Below the pieces are notes generated by a model that saw only the letters and a program-made list of their open reading frames with translations, had not been told where the DNA came from and ran no database searches. Shown here in pieces: positions 1 through 8,877 of a stretch of DNA of 64,000 nt. Position numbers and translations under genes: made by a program. Each line of letters starts with the position of its first letter. The stretch's first letter is position 1. This DNA comes from Serinicoccus hydrothermalis (GTDB lineage Bacteria > Actinomycetota > Actinomycetes > Actinomycetales > Dermatophilaceae), in NCBI RefSeq assembly GCF_001685415.1, contig NZ_CP014989.1, positions 2,170,001 to 2,234,000 on the forward strand, written 5' to 3'.

Positions 1-70
1 ACCGCCGCGAGCAGGCGTCGATCACGAACGCGACGTAGACCGTGCCCAGCCAGGTCGGGACGTAAGTGTT
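1..70 (-). pseudogene. IS3-family transposase OrfB fragment
   Basis: Read on the minus strand, the first 70 bases encode TYVPTWLGTVYVAFVIDACS and two further Arg. This is the beta-strand segment just after the first catalytic Asp of IS3-type (rve, DDE) transposases. The upstream part of the protein is not present in the same frame beyond about position 72, so the gene is cut at its 5' side here. Its 3' side leaves the window. It marks the left part of the accessory region as a site of past IS activity. Identification rests on a short but characteristic stretch. Confidence 0.6.
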
Positions 71-241
71 ATGTCCAGCAGCCAGCAGCGCATAACACGC
101 ATTCGACTCAGCCCGTGGTCATGTGCACCTCGGTGTGTTGAGCTGCTGGCGGAGTCTGACGCGGCAGTGCTGAGGGGTGGTCAGGCGGTAGCCCAGCCAG
201 GAACGGACGCTGCGGTCCTTCGGGCGGGATTGGTTGGGCTG

Positions 242-2881
242 CTACTTGGTTGCTGCGAAGATCCCGCTGGCACCGATCTCCGCGTCGCCGGCGATGTGGT
301 TGAGCATCGTGTAGTGCCCAGCCTCCGGGAAGGTCGTCTCGACGAAGCCGCCCTGGGCTGGTAGCAGCCCGAGCGTCTGGGAGCCCGCGGAGTGGTAGTC
401 CGGTGGGTCGAGCGGTCCGCGGCCGTCCTTGAGCAGGTAGGTGCCCTCCTTGTAGACGGTGTCGAACTGGGTCCCGACGATGTGGAAGGACAGCGGCCGG
501 TTCGGGCCGATGTCGAGGACCCAGACGCGCACCCGCTCACCGACCTTCGCGGTCAGCGGCTGGTCGACGTACTGGTTCACCAGTCCGTTGAACATCACGG
601 CGTCCGCTTGGCCCACGGCCGCTTTTGCCGCGTTGACCGGGCCGCCCTGCTCGCTGAGGTAGAGCTCGGACTGGGTGATGACGTAGGACCGGTCGACCTT
701 GGCCAGGTCCGGTGGCTCGATGATGACGGCGCCGGCCATCCCGGCCGCGATGTGAGCCGTCATCGGCATCGTCTTGCAGTGGTACATCCAGATGCCGGAC
801 CGGTTGGCGGTGAAGGTGTACTCCAGACTCTCCCCGGGCGCGATGTCGCGCATCGGGACGTCCGGTGAGATCTCGCTCGCGTGGAAGTCGACGGAGTGGG
901 CCATGCTGCCGTTGTTGACGAGGGTGACCACGAAGGTGTCGCCGACACGGCCGCGCAGGACGGGCGCGACGGATCCGCCGTTGTAGGTCCACCGCGTCTG
1001 GAGGACCCCCTGCGCGACCTCTGTCTTGACGTCCTCGACGGTGAGGGTGACGTGGCGTACCCGCTCTTGCGTCAGGGGCGGCAGGACCGGGTCGATGCCC
1101 TTGAAGTCGGCCCCCCACTTCTTCATGAAGTCGATCTGCGGTGAGGCGCCGGCCGGTCCGCTCGTGTCTTCCGCGCCCGACACGGCAGCGCCGGTCGTCC
1201 TGACGGCGAAGACCATTCCCATCTGGCGGTGGCCGACGACAGAGCACCACCCGTCGATGTCGCCGTCGACGACACCGACCTCGACCGTCGCGCTCTGGCC
1301 GGGCGAGAGGCGTCCGCTCGATGCGCCGTTGGCCAGGACGATGTCGTGAACGTTCGTGGAGTCGGTGTTCTTCAGCTCGATGACGAGCTTGTCTCCGGGT
1401 GGTACGGACACCTCGGCGGGGTGGAAGCGCATGTCCTTGGCGGTGACCTCCACCGTGGTGGTCCGGCCGGTCGGGGTGACCGCCGAGGCGGACTGGCGTT
1501 CGCGCCTGCCCGACGTCATGTTCAGGCCGGCGGCGGTGGGGTCGAGGCCGACGCCGATGGTCGCGCCGACGGCGATGACCGCCGCCCCGGTGATGAGCTC
1601 GGCGCGCGACCAGGACGTGGCCAGCGGCGCGACCCGCTGCGGGGGGGCGCCGTCGGGGGCGGGAGGCCGCTCCGCGGCAGCCCGCCTGCCCTTGACCGCG
1701 GCGTAGACCCCGCGCCCCAGGATGGGGATCGACAGCGCGAGCGCGAGCAGGGTGAGCACCGACAGGACGACCCTGACCAGGCTCGGCACCGGTAGCAGGG
1801 CCAGGGCCAGGGCGCCGTTGGCGACGACGACCCGGGCCGTCGCCCAGCGCTCCATCTCCCGTATCCCGAGCCGGAGCACGTGGGGGCCCCCACCGATGGC
1901 GACCGGCAGCAGGTAGGACAGTGCGCCGAGGACGACCTGCAGGGCGAAACCGACGACGAAGATCGTGGTGAGGATGCCGTAGTTGTCGGACAGGTCGGCC
2001 CAGGAGCCGCGCTCCAGCAGCGACCAGGCCATCAGCCCGAGGCCGATGGGCAGCCAGAGCAGCCCGGCGCCCGCGGACAGGGCCGGGAAGCTGGCCGGCG
2101 GGCGGTTCCGGGCGGCCGTGACGATCGGCCGGTAGACCCAGAGGGTCCCGACGAGGTAGGCGACGACCCCCGCCGCCGCGACGAGCGCGAGGTCGACTAG
2201 CGGCCCGGCGACGACCAGTACGAGGCCGAGGACGAGGATCGGCAGTGCCTGTTTCGAGGCGGACTCGGCGTTCGGCGCCATCCGGGTGCGCAGCATGGTC
2301 GGCCACAACGTGACCAGGGTGCCGAGCACGGTCAGCCCGACCCACCCGAGTAGGTTGACCATGCTGTGCGCGACGAGGAGGCGCCCGTGCCACGGGTCGG
2401 CGAGGCCGCGGGCGAGCAGCACGCCGAACGTCGCGCCGACCGGCAGCAGCAGCGCCGCGATGATGTAGTAGCGCACGGTGATCCGGAACCGGCCGGGCAG
2501 CGCGGCGCGCAGCCGGCGCCCGAGCGCGATCGCGTGCCACACGATGGCGACCGAGATGAGCGTGGCCCCGGCCAGGGTCAGCGCCCAGATGTTCGTCGGG
2601 ACGCCGATGAACACGAGGATGATCCCGACCTGGAAGATGCTGAGGCGGGCCGTCTGCCAGCGACGGTCTTCGAACCCCGCCTTCGTCTTGAGCAGCGCGT
2701 CGGTGAAGTGGACGCTCCACACCATCGCCGAGTGGGTCACGACGCCGAGGACGACGAGGTGGACCATGAGCCACCGTGACGACGCGAAGAACGGGTGGAC
2801 CAGCGCGACGAGGAAGGCGATGAACAGCCAGATCGCGACGGGACGGTCACGCATGAACCACGTGCCGCGGGAGGTGCTCAT
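242..2881 (-). CDS. nirK: Membrane-anchored copper nitrite reductase (NirK-type) with extra cupredoxin domain
   Basis: This 879-residue protein has three parts. Residues 1 to about 450 hold 12 or so hydrophobic segments with scattered His. A cupredoxin domain at about 475-570 carries a complete type 1 copper set (His in NVHDIV, then C, H and M in WCSVVGHRQMGM). The C-terminal two-domain copper nitrite reductase module follows: HSVDFHA near 662, YHCKTMPMTAHIAAGM near 700-714 (type 1 Cys, His and Met plus a type 2 His), and NHIAGDAEIG near 863. NirK reduces nitrite to nitric oxide on the outer face of the membrane. The start ATG overlaps the stop of the upstream membrane gene (ATGA), so the two are translationally coupled. 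Ordinary NirK is about 350 residues, so the membrane domain and added cupredoxin form an internal electron-delivery extension (inference). Confidence 0.88.
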   Translation of the reverse strand: MSTSRGTWFMRDRPVAIWLFIAFLVALVHPFFASSRWLMVHLVVLGVVTHSAMVWSVHFTDALLKTKAGFEDRRWQTARLSIFQVGIILVFIGVPTNIWALTLAGATLISVAIVWHAIALGRRLRAALPGRFRITVRYYIIAALLLPVGATFGVLLARGLADPWHGRLLVAHSMVNLLGWVGLTVLGTLVTLWPTMLRTRMAPNAESASKQALPILVLGLVLVVAGPLVDLALVAAAGVVAYLVGTLWVYRPIVTAARNRPPASFPALSAGAGLLWLPIGLGLMAWSLLERGSWADLSDNYGILTTIFVVGFALQVVLGALSYLLPVAIGGGPHVLRLGIREMERWATARVVVANGALALALLPVPSLVRVVLSVLTLLALALSIPILGRGVYAAVKGRRAAAERPPAPDGAPPQRVAPLATSWSRAELITGAAVIAVGATIGVGLDPTAAGLNMTSGRRERQSASAVTPTGRTTTVEVTAKDMRFHPAEVSVPPGDKLVIELKNTDSTNVHDIVLANGASSGRLSPGQSATVEVGVVDGDIDGWCSVVGHRQMGMVFAVRTTGAAVSGAEDTSGPAGASPQIDFMKKWGADFKGIDPVLPPLTQERVRHVTLTVEDVKTEVAQGVLQTRWTYNGGSVAPVLRGRVGDTFVVTLVNNGSMAHSVDFHASEISPDVPMRDIAPGESLEYTFTANRSGIWMYHCKTMPMTAHIAAGMAGAVIIEPPDLAKVDRSYVITQSELYLSEQGGPVNAAKAAVGQADAVMFNGLVNQYVDQPLTAKVGERVRVWVLDIGPNRPLSFHIVGTQFDTVYKEGTYLLKDGRGPLDPPDYHSAGSQTLGLLPAQGGFVETTFPEAGHYTMLNHIAGDAEIGASGIFAATK

Positions 2882-4056
2882 GAACGACTCCGGGTGGGTG
2901 CAGTCTTGCTCGAGGTGGATGCTGTGCCGCTGGGCTTGATCCCGCCGGGCGGTGCCTGGCCGCGGGGTTTGTGCGCGACCGGCCCGGCGACGCTGGACGC
3001 GATGGCGATGACGAGGAACAGCAGCAGGGCGACGATGTTGATGACCGATCCGACCTGCCAGAGCGGGTAGAGCTCACCGAGGTCGCCTGCGAGGATCCGC
3101 AGGGCCAGGCCGACGTGCATGAGCACCAAGGGGATCCACATGATGGGCCGGTAGGGCAGGGGCCGGCGCAGGACCGCTGGCAGGATGACGGGCGCGTGGG
3201 CCATGACCATCGAGATCGCGAAGCCGAGCATCGTGGCGTGGACGACGAGGTCGTAGAGGTCACCCTCGAGCTGGGCGCCACCGACGACCCACGTCACCGC
3301 GGCGAGGAGGAGCCAGACGTAGCCGCCGAGCAGGGAGGCTGCGCTGAACCGGGGCAGGCCGGTCGCCCGGATCGTCTTACGGGCGACGTCGTGCCGGACG
3401 AGCCAGACCACGAGGGAGACGATGACAAGACCGGTCAGGCGCGCGCCGAAGTCCGGCCAGAGCAGCGTCATGACCAGGGTGATGGTCAGGGCTGCGGAGT
3501 GCAGGACCAGGGTCCGGCCACCGGTCGGTGGCATGTGCAGTCTGGCCAGCTCGACCCGCTCGGCGCAGATCGTGAGGACCACGAAGCCGACGAGCCACGG
3601 CAGCAGCCACGGGATCTCGACCTGGAGCCAGAGGAACGACCCGATGGCGAGGCAGACGGCGCCGAGCAGTTCGACGATGACGACGTCGTCGTGGTTGCGC
3701 CGGAACAGGGCGGCGTAGACGAGGGCGAAGGCGATCGCCCCGTCGAGGAGCAGGAGCTTGCCGACCGAGACCGGCAGGGGGGTGAGCAGCGCGATGCCGC
3801 CGAGGCCGAGCAGCAGGGGGGCGGCGAAGCCGAGCCGGTCGCGGAGCGCGACGGCCCGCTCCATCGCGATCAGGGTCCCGAGGAAGCCGCCGACCATGAG
3901 CATGCCGTGCAGGTCGCCCATTCGGGCCGCCTCGACCGGGGCGCCGACACCGACGAGCATGAGCGCGGCGTTGACCCCGGCGAGCATGGCGACGCCGGCC
4001 GGGACCAGGAACACTGCACGACGCGACAGCGGCTGGCCGGACTGCTTATTTTCCAC
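2878..4056 (-). CDS. NnrS-like polytopic membrane protein upstream of nirK
   Basis: A 392-residue protein with about 12 membrane segments and conserved-looking His in LHGMLMVGGF (near 45) and in a segment containing HATMLGFAISMVMAHAP (near 280). It resembles the NnrS / heme-copper-oxidase-like membrane proteins that sit beside denitrification genes and help cells tolerate nitric oxide. I chose the GTG at 4056 because the protein becomes typical there (VENKQSGQPLSRR); the longer open frame upstream to 4737 overlaps the next gene and is compositionally out of frame. The stop overlaps the nirK start. Upstream at 4063-4076 lies a small dyad, GATT-N6-AATC, which could be an operator. The name is by family resemblance; substrate or cofactor is not visible. 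Confidence 0.7.
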   Translation of the reverse strand: MENKQSGQPLSRRAVFLVPAGVAMLAGVNAALMLVGVGAPVEAARMGDLHGMLMVGGFLGTLIAMERAVALRDRLGFAAPLLLGLGGIALLTPLPVSVGKLLLLDGAIAFALVYAALFRRNHDDVVIVELLGAVCLAIGSFLWLQVEIPWLLPWLVGFVVLTICAERVELARLHMPPTGGRTLVLHSAALTITLVMTLLWPDFGARLTGLVIVSLVVWLVRHDVARKTIRATGLPRFSAASLLGGYVWLLLAAVTWVVGGAQLEGDLYDLVVHATMLGFAISMVMAHAPVILPAVLRRPLPYRPIMWIPLVLMHVGLALRILAGDLGELYPLWQVGSVINIVALLLFLVIAIASSVAGPVAHKPRGQAPPGGIKPSGTASTSSKTAPTRSRS

Positions 4057-4268
4057 AACTCTGATTGTAGGTAATCTGCAAACCCTCTTAGGCGAGCCTG
4101 CGCCTGGTCCAGGAGGCCTGCACCACGGGCGGTGCACCCGACGTGCGCCACTCATCACGGGTGCCCCCGGGCGCCAGCCCGACGCCGCCCACCCAAGAGG
4201 CACGCCGCCCGGCTGTCGCTCGTCTGGATCACCAGCCCGGACGCGTGCTGGCGTCCTTGTTGATCGGC

Positions 4269-6218
4269 TCACCCTGGTGCGTGAGAACGTCGCAGGCCCG
4301 GCGCGCGGTTGCGGTCGAGAAGAACAATGACCATGAGCACGATGGTCAGCGATGTGCCCAGGCCCCAGGCCAAGACGCCGCCGAGCTGCTGGTCGGCGAG
4401 CAGGTCCGGCACCCACGGCACGGCGATCGTCTTGTAGAATTCCGGCCCGAGCAGGAACGCGCCCTGCATGAGCGCCAGGGCGAAGAAGGCATGCCCGGCG
4501 AGCGTGACACCCAGGACGATCACCCGGATCGGCGTCGACCACCTGGGCGGGCCGGGGTCGGTGCCCACGAGCGACCAGACGAAGACGTAACCGGTGAGCG
4601 TGAAGTGCACGACCATGAACACGTGCCCGATGTGCGTCGTCAGCGACCAGTGCAGCAACGGGGTCCGGTAGAAGGCGAGAAGGCTGGCGAACAGTAGAGT
4701 CCCGGCGGTCACCGGGTTGAGGATGAACGAGGCCCACCGCGGGTGCACCACCGCAGACACGACCTCGCGCGGGCCGAGGGTGTTGTCACCCCGCGCCGGC
4801 AGGGCACGGAGCGTGAGGGTGAACGCGTTGGCCGGCACGAGCAGGATCGGCACAGCCATCATCAGGCCCGTGAACGTGGCCGTGTGCACTGAGAACATGA
4901 CGCGGCCGTAGGCGCCTGGGCCGCCGCTGGTGAGCCACATGAAAAGAACCCAGCCCAGCACCCACAGCACCAGCTTGTGCAGCGGCCAGTGGTCACTGCG
5001 GCGCCGGAGCCGGACGACGCCTGCGACGTAGAGCCCGATGGCGACCAGGGCCACCAGGGTGAAGAGCCAGTCGGTGCGCCAGGTCAGGAACAGCCGCGCC
5101 CAGGTGAACGGTTCCGGCAGCGGCCAGCCGGTGAGGTCGAGCGTGAGCGTGAGGTCGACCGGCTCGGGCACGGGCGTGGGTGTGCCGCCCAGCACGACGC
5201 CGAGGGAGACCGCGGCGGCCATGAGCACGATCTCAACCAGCGCGACCTGGCCGAACCGGCGTGGCGAGTCGACGCCGCGCGCGACCACGGCGCGACGCTG
5301 CGCCCAGCCGGCGACGCCGAGGATCGCCAGGAGCGCCACCTTGAGCAGCAGCACGACCCCGTAGGGGGTGGCCAGGTTGGCGAAAGAACCCACCGTCACG
5401 GTGGCGAACAGAACGCCTGAGAGCCCCACCGCCACGTAGCACCAGGTCGCCACGGTAGAAAAGCGCCGCACCGCGTCGGGCAACGCCTTACCAAGCACGG
5501 GCAGGAGGGCGGCGATCGCCATCAGGCCGCCGACCCAGACGGTCAGCCCTACCAGGTGCAGGTTGAGGGCGACCACTGCCGTTCTGTGGCCGAGAGCGCT
5601 GGCGGAATGACCGGCGAAAGCCAGCGGCACCAGCGCGACCAACGCCAGAAGAAGGGTCCACGCAAGCGCAGCACGGGTGCGCGCGTAGGCGGTCATCGCC
5701 ACCACCGGCACCACAAGGAGCGCCACGCCGAGGTAGAGCCGGAGCAGCTCCATGGACCAGACGTTGGTGAGGAGCACGGTGAGGTAGTCCGGGGACGAGA
5801 GCGGTATGCCGGCCAGCTCACCCAGGGTGAGGTAGAGCACCACGATCGCGCTGACCAGCCAGATGAGCGAGGACAGGAAGGCCAGCTGGGCGGCCGTCTC
5901 CCGGCGCCGCGTCGACCGTCCCTCGCGGACCAGGAAGGCCGCGACCAGCAGCAGCCCGATCGTGAACGACGCAGCAAGGTCGTGCACGACCCCGACCAGC
6001 GGCAACCCCCAGCGCACGAGCGGGCCCGCATCACCCAGCGCCAGCGGCGCGGCCGCGCCGGACAGGGCGGCCACGGGCACCGCGATCACCAGCGCGACGA
6101 GCGTCGCCGTGACCGGCACACCCAAGGCGCGAACGGTGCCCGGCACCCGCCTCTCGGCAAGGTTGCCAGGGCCAGGGCTGAGGGACGCAGCGCGTGGCTG
6201 GGGCGACATACCCGCCAT
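4269..6218 (-). CDS. CopD-CtaG fusion: copper import / cytochrome oxidase copper assembly membrane protein
   Basis: About 650 residues with roughly 16 membrane segments. The N-terminal half (to about 350) matches the CopD/YcnJ copper-transport domain. The C-terminal half (from about 370) matches caa3-type CtaG, with the MFSVH motif, HIGHVFMVVHFTLTGY and the TDPGP turn. Such fusions are common in actinomycetes and supply copper across the membrane to extracytoplasmic copper enzymes. Here the downstream gene is a copper nitrite reductase, which is a plausible client. Candidate starts are ATG 6248, 6218 and 6209; none has a clear Shine-Dalgarno, and I prefer 6218 or 6209 because the first ten residues look like leader. 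The second His of the usual CtaG HMxxH motif is Thr/Phe here. Confidence 0.82.
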   Translation of the reverse strand: MAGMSPQPRAASLSPGPGNLAERRVPGTVRALGVPVTATLVALVIAVPVAALSGAAAPLALGDAGPLVRWGLPLVGVVHDLAASFTIGLLLVAAFLVREGRSTRRRETAAQLAFLSSLIWLVSAIVVLYLTLGELAGIPLSSPDYLTVLLTNVWSMELLRLYLGVALLVVPVVAMTAYARTRAALAWTLLLALVALVPLAFAGHSASALGHRTAVVALNLHLVGLTVWVGGLMAIAALLPVLGKALPDAVRRFSTVATWCYVAVGLSGVLFATVTVGSFANLATPYGVVLLLKVALLAILGVAGWAQRRAVVARGVDSPRRFGQVALVEIVLMAAAVSLGVVLGGTPTPVPEPVDLTLTLDLTGWPLPEPFTWARLFLTWRTDWLFTLVALVAIGLYVAGVVRLRRRSDHWPLHKLVLWVLGWVLFMWLTSGGPGAYGRVMFSVHTATFTGLMMAVPILLVPANAFTLTLRALPARGDNTLGPREVVSAVVHPRWASFILNPVTAGTLLFASLLAFYRTPLLHWSLTTHIGHVFMVVHFTLTGYVFVWSLVGTDPGPPRWSTPIRVIVLGVTLAGHAFFALALMQGAFLLGPEFYKTIAVPWVPDLLADQQLGGVLAWGLGTSLTIVLMVIVLLDRNRAPGLRRSHAPG

Positions 6219-6376
6219 GCTAGGGAACGACCGCGAACGGCTAACCACCCCCTACGCAAGCCTGCCCCGCCGGCAGCAGGATCGCCATGCCAGGGTTCGG
6301 TGGGCGCCCATCCACGGCCGGGGCCCCACGACTTCCCGCAAGGGGCAGCAAGAACGCGGCTGGGTAGCATGCCCTC

Positions 6377-6997
6377 ATGGTGAGAGCGTTCCTTGCTGTT
6401 CTGTGTTCTGTGGCGTTCACGGTGCTGCTGGTTCCAGCGGCGATGGCTCACGACCAGCTGGTCGGCAACAACCCGTCCGATGATGAGCGGGTCTCGACGC
6501 CCCCGACGGAGGTGGTGCTGGACTTCTCCGGGCAGCTCTCCGAACTCGGGGCACAGGTCCAGGTGACTGGTCCAGACGGTGACGCCGCCGACGGGGCGCC
6601 GATAGTTTCCGGCGAGCGGCTCAGCCAGCCGCTGGAAGACGCATTGCCAGCGGGGGACTACACGGTCGTGTGGCGGGTGACCTCCTCGGACGGCCACCCC
6701 ATCTCGGGGGAGTTCAACTTCACTCTGACACCGGCAGCATCCACGACGCCTGCCGAGGCGCCACCGACGACGGAACCTACTGGTGAGGCCGCGACACCAG
6801 CTGGCACGGCTAACGAGACGGCGACCAGTGAGATGCCCAAGACGTCCCGAACCCCAGCAGAGGTCCCTTCCCAGGAGAACGCCTCCCCCGATGCGCCAGA
6901 TCAGGGGTCAGCGCTGTCTGTCTGGGTCTGGCTCCTGGGCGGCGCCGGCGTGCTTGCCGTCCTGGGGACAGTCCTGATGAGGCGCCGCCCAGGCTAG
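6377..6997 (+). CDS. copC: CopC-domain copper-binding protein, secreted and C-terminally anchored
   Basis: A 206-residue protein with a signal peptide ending AAMA-HDQL, giving mature N-terminal His as in CopC, where that His is a Cu(II) ligand. The CopC domain runs to about residue 122 and includes DGHPISGEF, the second conserved His. A Pro/Thr/Ala-rich linker follows, then one membrane segment (WVWLLGGAGVLAVLG) and a basic tail, so the domain is tethered outside the cell. It is divergent from the CopD-CtaG gene across about 130 bp, which matches the usual CopC/CopD partnership in copper handling. Confidence 0.88.
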   Translation: MVRAFLAVLCSVAFTVLLVPAAMAHDQLVGNNPSDDERVSTPPTEVVLDFSGQLSELGAQVQVTGPDGDAADGAPIVSGERLSQPLEDALPAGDYTVVWRVTSSDGHPISGEFNFTLTPAASTTPAEAPPTTEPTGEAATPAGTANETATSEMPKTSRTPAEVPSQENASPDAPDQGSALSVWVWLLGGAGVLAVLGTVLMRRRPG

Positions 6998-7439
6998 ACG
7001 CCGCCCAGGCAACTATGCCGCGCAGCAAGGATGCAGGTCATCCGTGCCGTTCAGACAATGTCAAGATCCGCAGGCGCCCGCCCCGACGATCTGCCCCCTC
7101 GAGGCACGCCCGGTACCGGCCGACGATGGCCCGGGGCCACTCCCATACCGCAAGGTCGCGTTGAGGTGCCTACATCCGGTCACCCAGGTTAGGTGCATCG
7201 GGCTAGCCGGAGAAGGGCCGAGCACGTGGACCATCCGGTACAGGCCATTCGCGACCACCGGGGCGGGTCTGCTGAGCACCGCGCACGGCCGAAATCCGGA
7301 GGTCCCTGGAGGTTCTGCCCGGCAACGACTGTCACCCGAGGCCACTTATCTAAGCCTGGCCCAGCGCAGCTAGATTTGCCGCAGGCCGACGTCTGGAGGT
7401 CGAAGTCCTGGAGCTGGTTGCACGATAGGAGCGGTACAC
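6998..7439. other. Gene-poor stretch
   Basis: About 440 bases between copC and a small membrane ORF. Several short open frames exist on both strands, but none has a recognisable domain, a good ribosome site or a plausible composition. I see no repeats or clear terminator. It may be decayed sequence. Confidence 0.4.
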
Positions 7440-7568
7440 GTGAAGCGTAAGGAGCATAATCCAGATCGACGACGACGCTGGGGTATTAGGTTGACCATGC
7501 TTGGTTTCGGCCTGGTGACGGTGGCCTATATCGCCACGATGATCACGATGTACCTCATCGGTCGATGA
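7440..7568 (+). CDS. Small single-pass membrane protein (42 aa)
   Basis: A GTG-started ORF that begins with a charged, Arg-rich stretch (KRKEHNPDRRRRWG) followed by one hydrophobic helix (about residues 18-40) and a stop. A good ribosome site, AGGAG at 7427-7431, lies eight bases before the GTG. The layout of basic cytosolic N-terminus and one helix fits a small membrane protein. It could also be the surviving 5' end of a longer membrane gene such as an M48-type protease. Function unknown. Confidence 0.45.
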   Translation: MKRKEHNPDRRRRWGIRLTMLGFGLVTVAYIATMITMYLIGR

Positions 7569-7854
7569 ACCGCCGCAGCTGTCCTGCCGCGGTTCCGGGC
7601 TCGGTCGGGACGCACGGGGCCGCCATCGGACTTCACACTGGAACTCGATAGGTCAGCATGGGCTGACTGTTGCCCCGTGTGGATGCACCAACCCGTGGTG
7701 GGTGCGGAGGTTGCGGACCGGGCTGATGGGCGCGGATCCGGCTGTTCGTGCTGGATCGGGCTTGCCCGCGCCGCCGGCGAACACGTGGCTGGGGCGCGTC
7801 TGGTGTCACGGGGTGCGGTCGGACGGGCCTCTGCCACCGTGTCGCCGGTGGCGA
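7569..7854. other. Gene-poor stretch before the ccsB end
   Basis: About 290 bases with no supportable gene. The open frames here are low-complexity shadows rich in Arg, Pro and Ala. No terminator hairpin of convincing strength was seen, although the converging genes on either side would need one. Confidence 0.35.
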
Positions 7855-8877
7855 TCACGCGGCAACCCCCGAGTAAGAGTGCAGGCCGGTGATGAGCAGG
7901 TTCACCACGGTGTAGTTGAGGATGATGCACAGCATCCCGACCAGCGCCACCCAGGTCGCCCGCCGCTTGGTCCAGCTACTGGTGGCTCGGGCATGCAGGT
8001 AGGCCGCGTAGACCGCCCAGATGACGAAGGTCCACACCTCCTTGGGGTCCCACCCCCAGTAGCGGCCCCAGGCCACCTCGGCCCAGATGGCACCGGTGAT
8101 GAGCACCACGGTCCACAGCGGGAAAGCGAAGATGTGGATCCCGTAGGTCATCGTCTCCAGCTTGGAAGCCTGCGGCAGACCGGCGAGCCAGCCTCGGACC
8201 CGGCCCTTGCGCTCGGCGGAGTCGCGCAGCAGGAAGGCGATGCCCAGGGCGGCGCCGATGATGAACAGTGCGACCGACAGGGTGGCGAGCGTGACGTGGA
8301 TCGACAGCCACATCGTGTTGTCCAGGGCCGGCATGAGCTGGGAGGCCTCGGTGTACCAGATCTTTCCCGCGGTGAGGATCGCCATGACCGGGAGCACGAC
8401 GAAGGGTCCCAGCCAGAGCCGGTCGCGCTTGGTGCTCCACAGCGCGAAGACGACCAGCGCGAAGGAGGCGCTGACGATGGCGAACTCGTACATGTTGCCC
8501 AACGGCCAGCGCTGCACCGACAGGCCCCTCAGCACGGTGCCTCCGACGACCCCGAAGGTTGCTATCCAGGTCAGCTGCATACCGATGATCCCCCAGCGGC
8601 GGGTGACCCCGCTTGGGTGGCTGACGCTGGGTGGTTCGACCGCCGCGGCGGACGGTGACTCGTCAAGGGGCTCGGGCGTCCCGACGCGTCCCTCGTGCCC
8701 GGGAACGGCTAGGACACTGATGCGCGTCTGCTCGTGGGCCCTGACGTCGGCACGACGCTCCTTGGCTGCGCCCGTCAGGGCCAGGTGCGCGGAGAAGGAG
8801 ATGAGGGCCAGCGCGAGCACGGCCAGCGAGGCCCAGACGGCGATGTCGCTGGCCAGTGACAGCTGCGGGTCAGTCAT
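7855..8877 (-). CDS. ccsB: Cytochrome c biogenesis heme-handling protein CcsB/ResC
   Basis: A 340-residue polytopic protein with the tryptophan-rich WWD heme motif WGRYWGWDPKEVW near residue 280 and conserved His (SIHVTLATLS, GIHIFAFPL, LHSYSGVAA). This is the ResC/CcsB/CcsA partner of system II cytochrome c maturation; with ResB it exports heme and attaches it to CxxCH apocytochromes outside the membrane. The start is ATG 8877 (MTDPQLS), which overlaps the ResB stop by eight bases; the longer open frame to 9078 runs into resB. It is the last gene of the TlpA-CcdA-ResB-CcsB operon. Confidence 0.93.
   Translation of the reverse strand: MTDPQLSLASDIAVWASLAVLALALISFSAHLALTGAAKERRADVRAHEQTRISVLAVPGHEGRVGTPEPLDESPSAAAVEPPSVSHPSGVTRRWGIIGMQLTWIATFGVVGGTVLRGLSVQRWPLGNMYEFAIVSASFALVVFALWSTKRDRLWLGPFVVLPVMAILTAGKIWYTEASQLMPALDNTMWLSIHVTLATLSVALFIIGAALGIAFLLRDSAERKGRVRGWLAGLPQASKLETMTYGIHIFAFPLWTVVLITGAIWAEVAWGRYWGWDPKEVWTFVIWAVYAAYLHARATSSWTKRRATWVALVGMLCIILNYTVVNLLITGLHSYSGVAA

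Noticed and set aside
4057-4737. 227-residue N-terminal extension of the NnrS-like gene
   Set aside because: It overlaps the CopD-CtaG gene out of frame and lacks protein-like pattern. The GTG at 4056 fits the family.
7569-7854. ORFs on both strands in the gap before ccsB
   Set aside because: They lack ribosome sites and domain signals and look like random open frames in GC-rich DNA.
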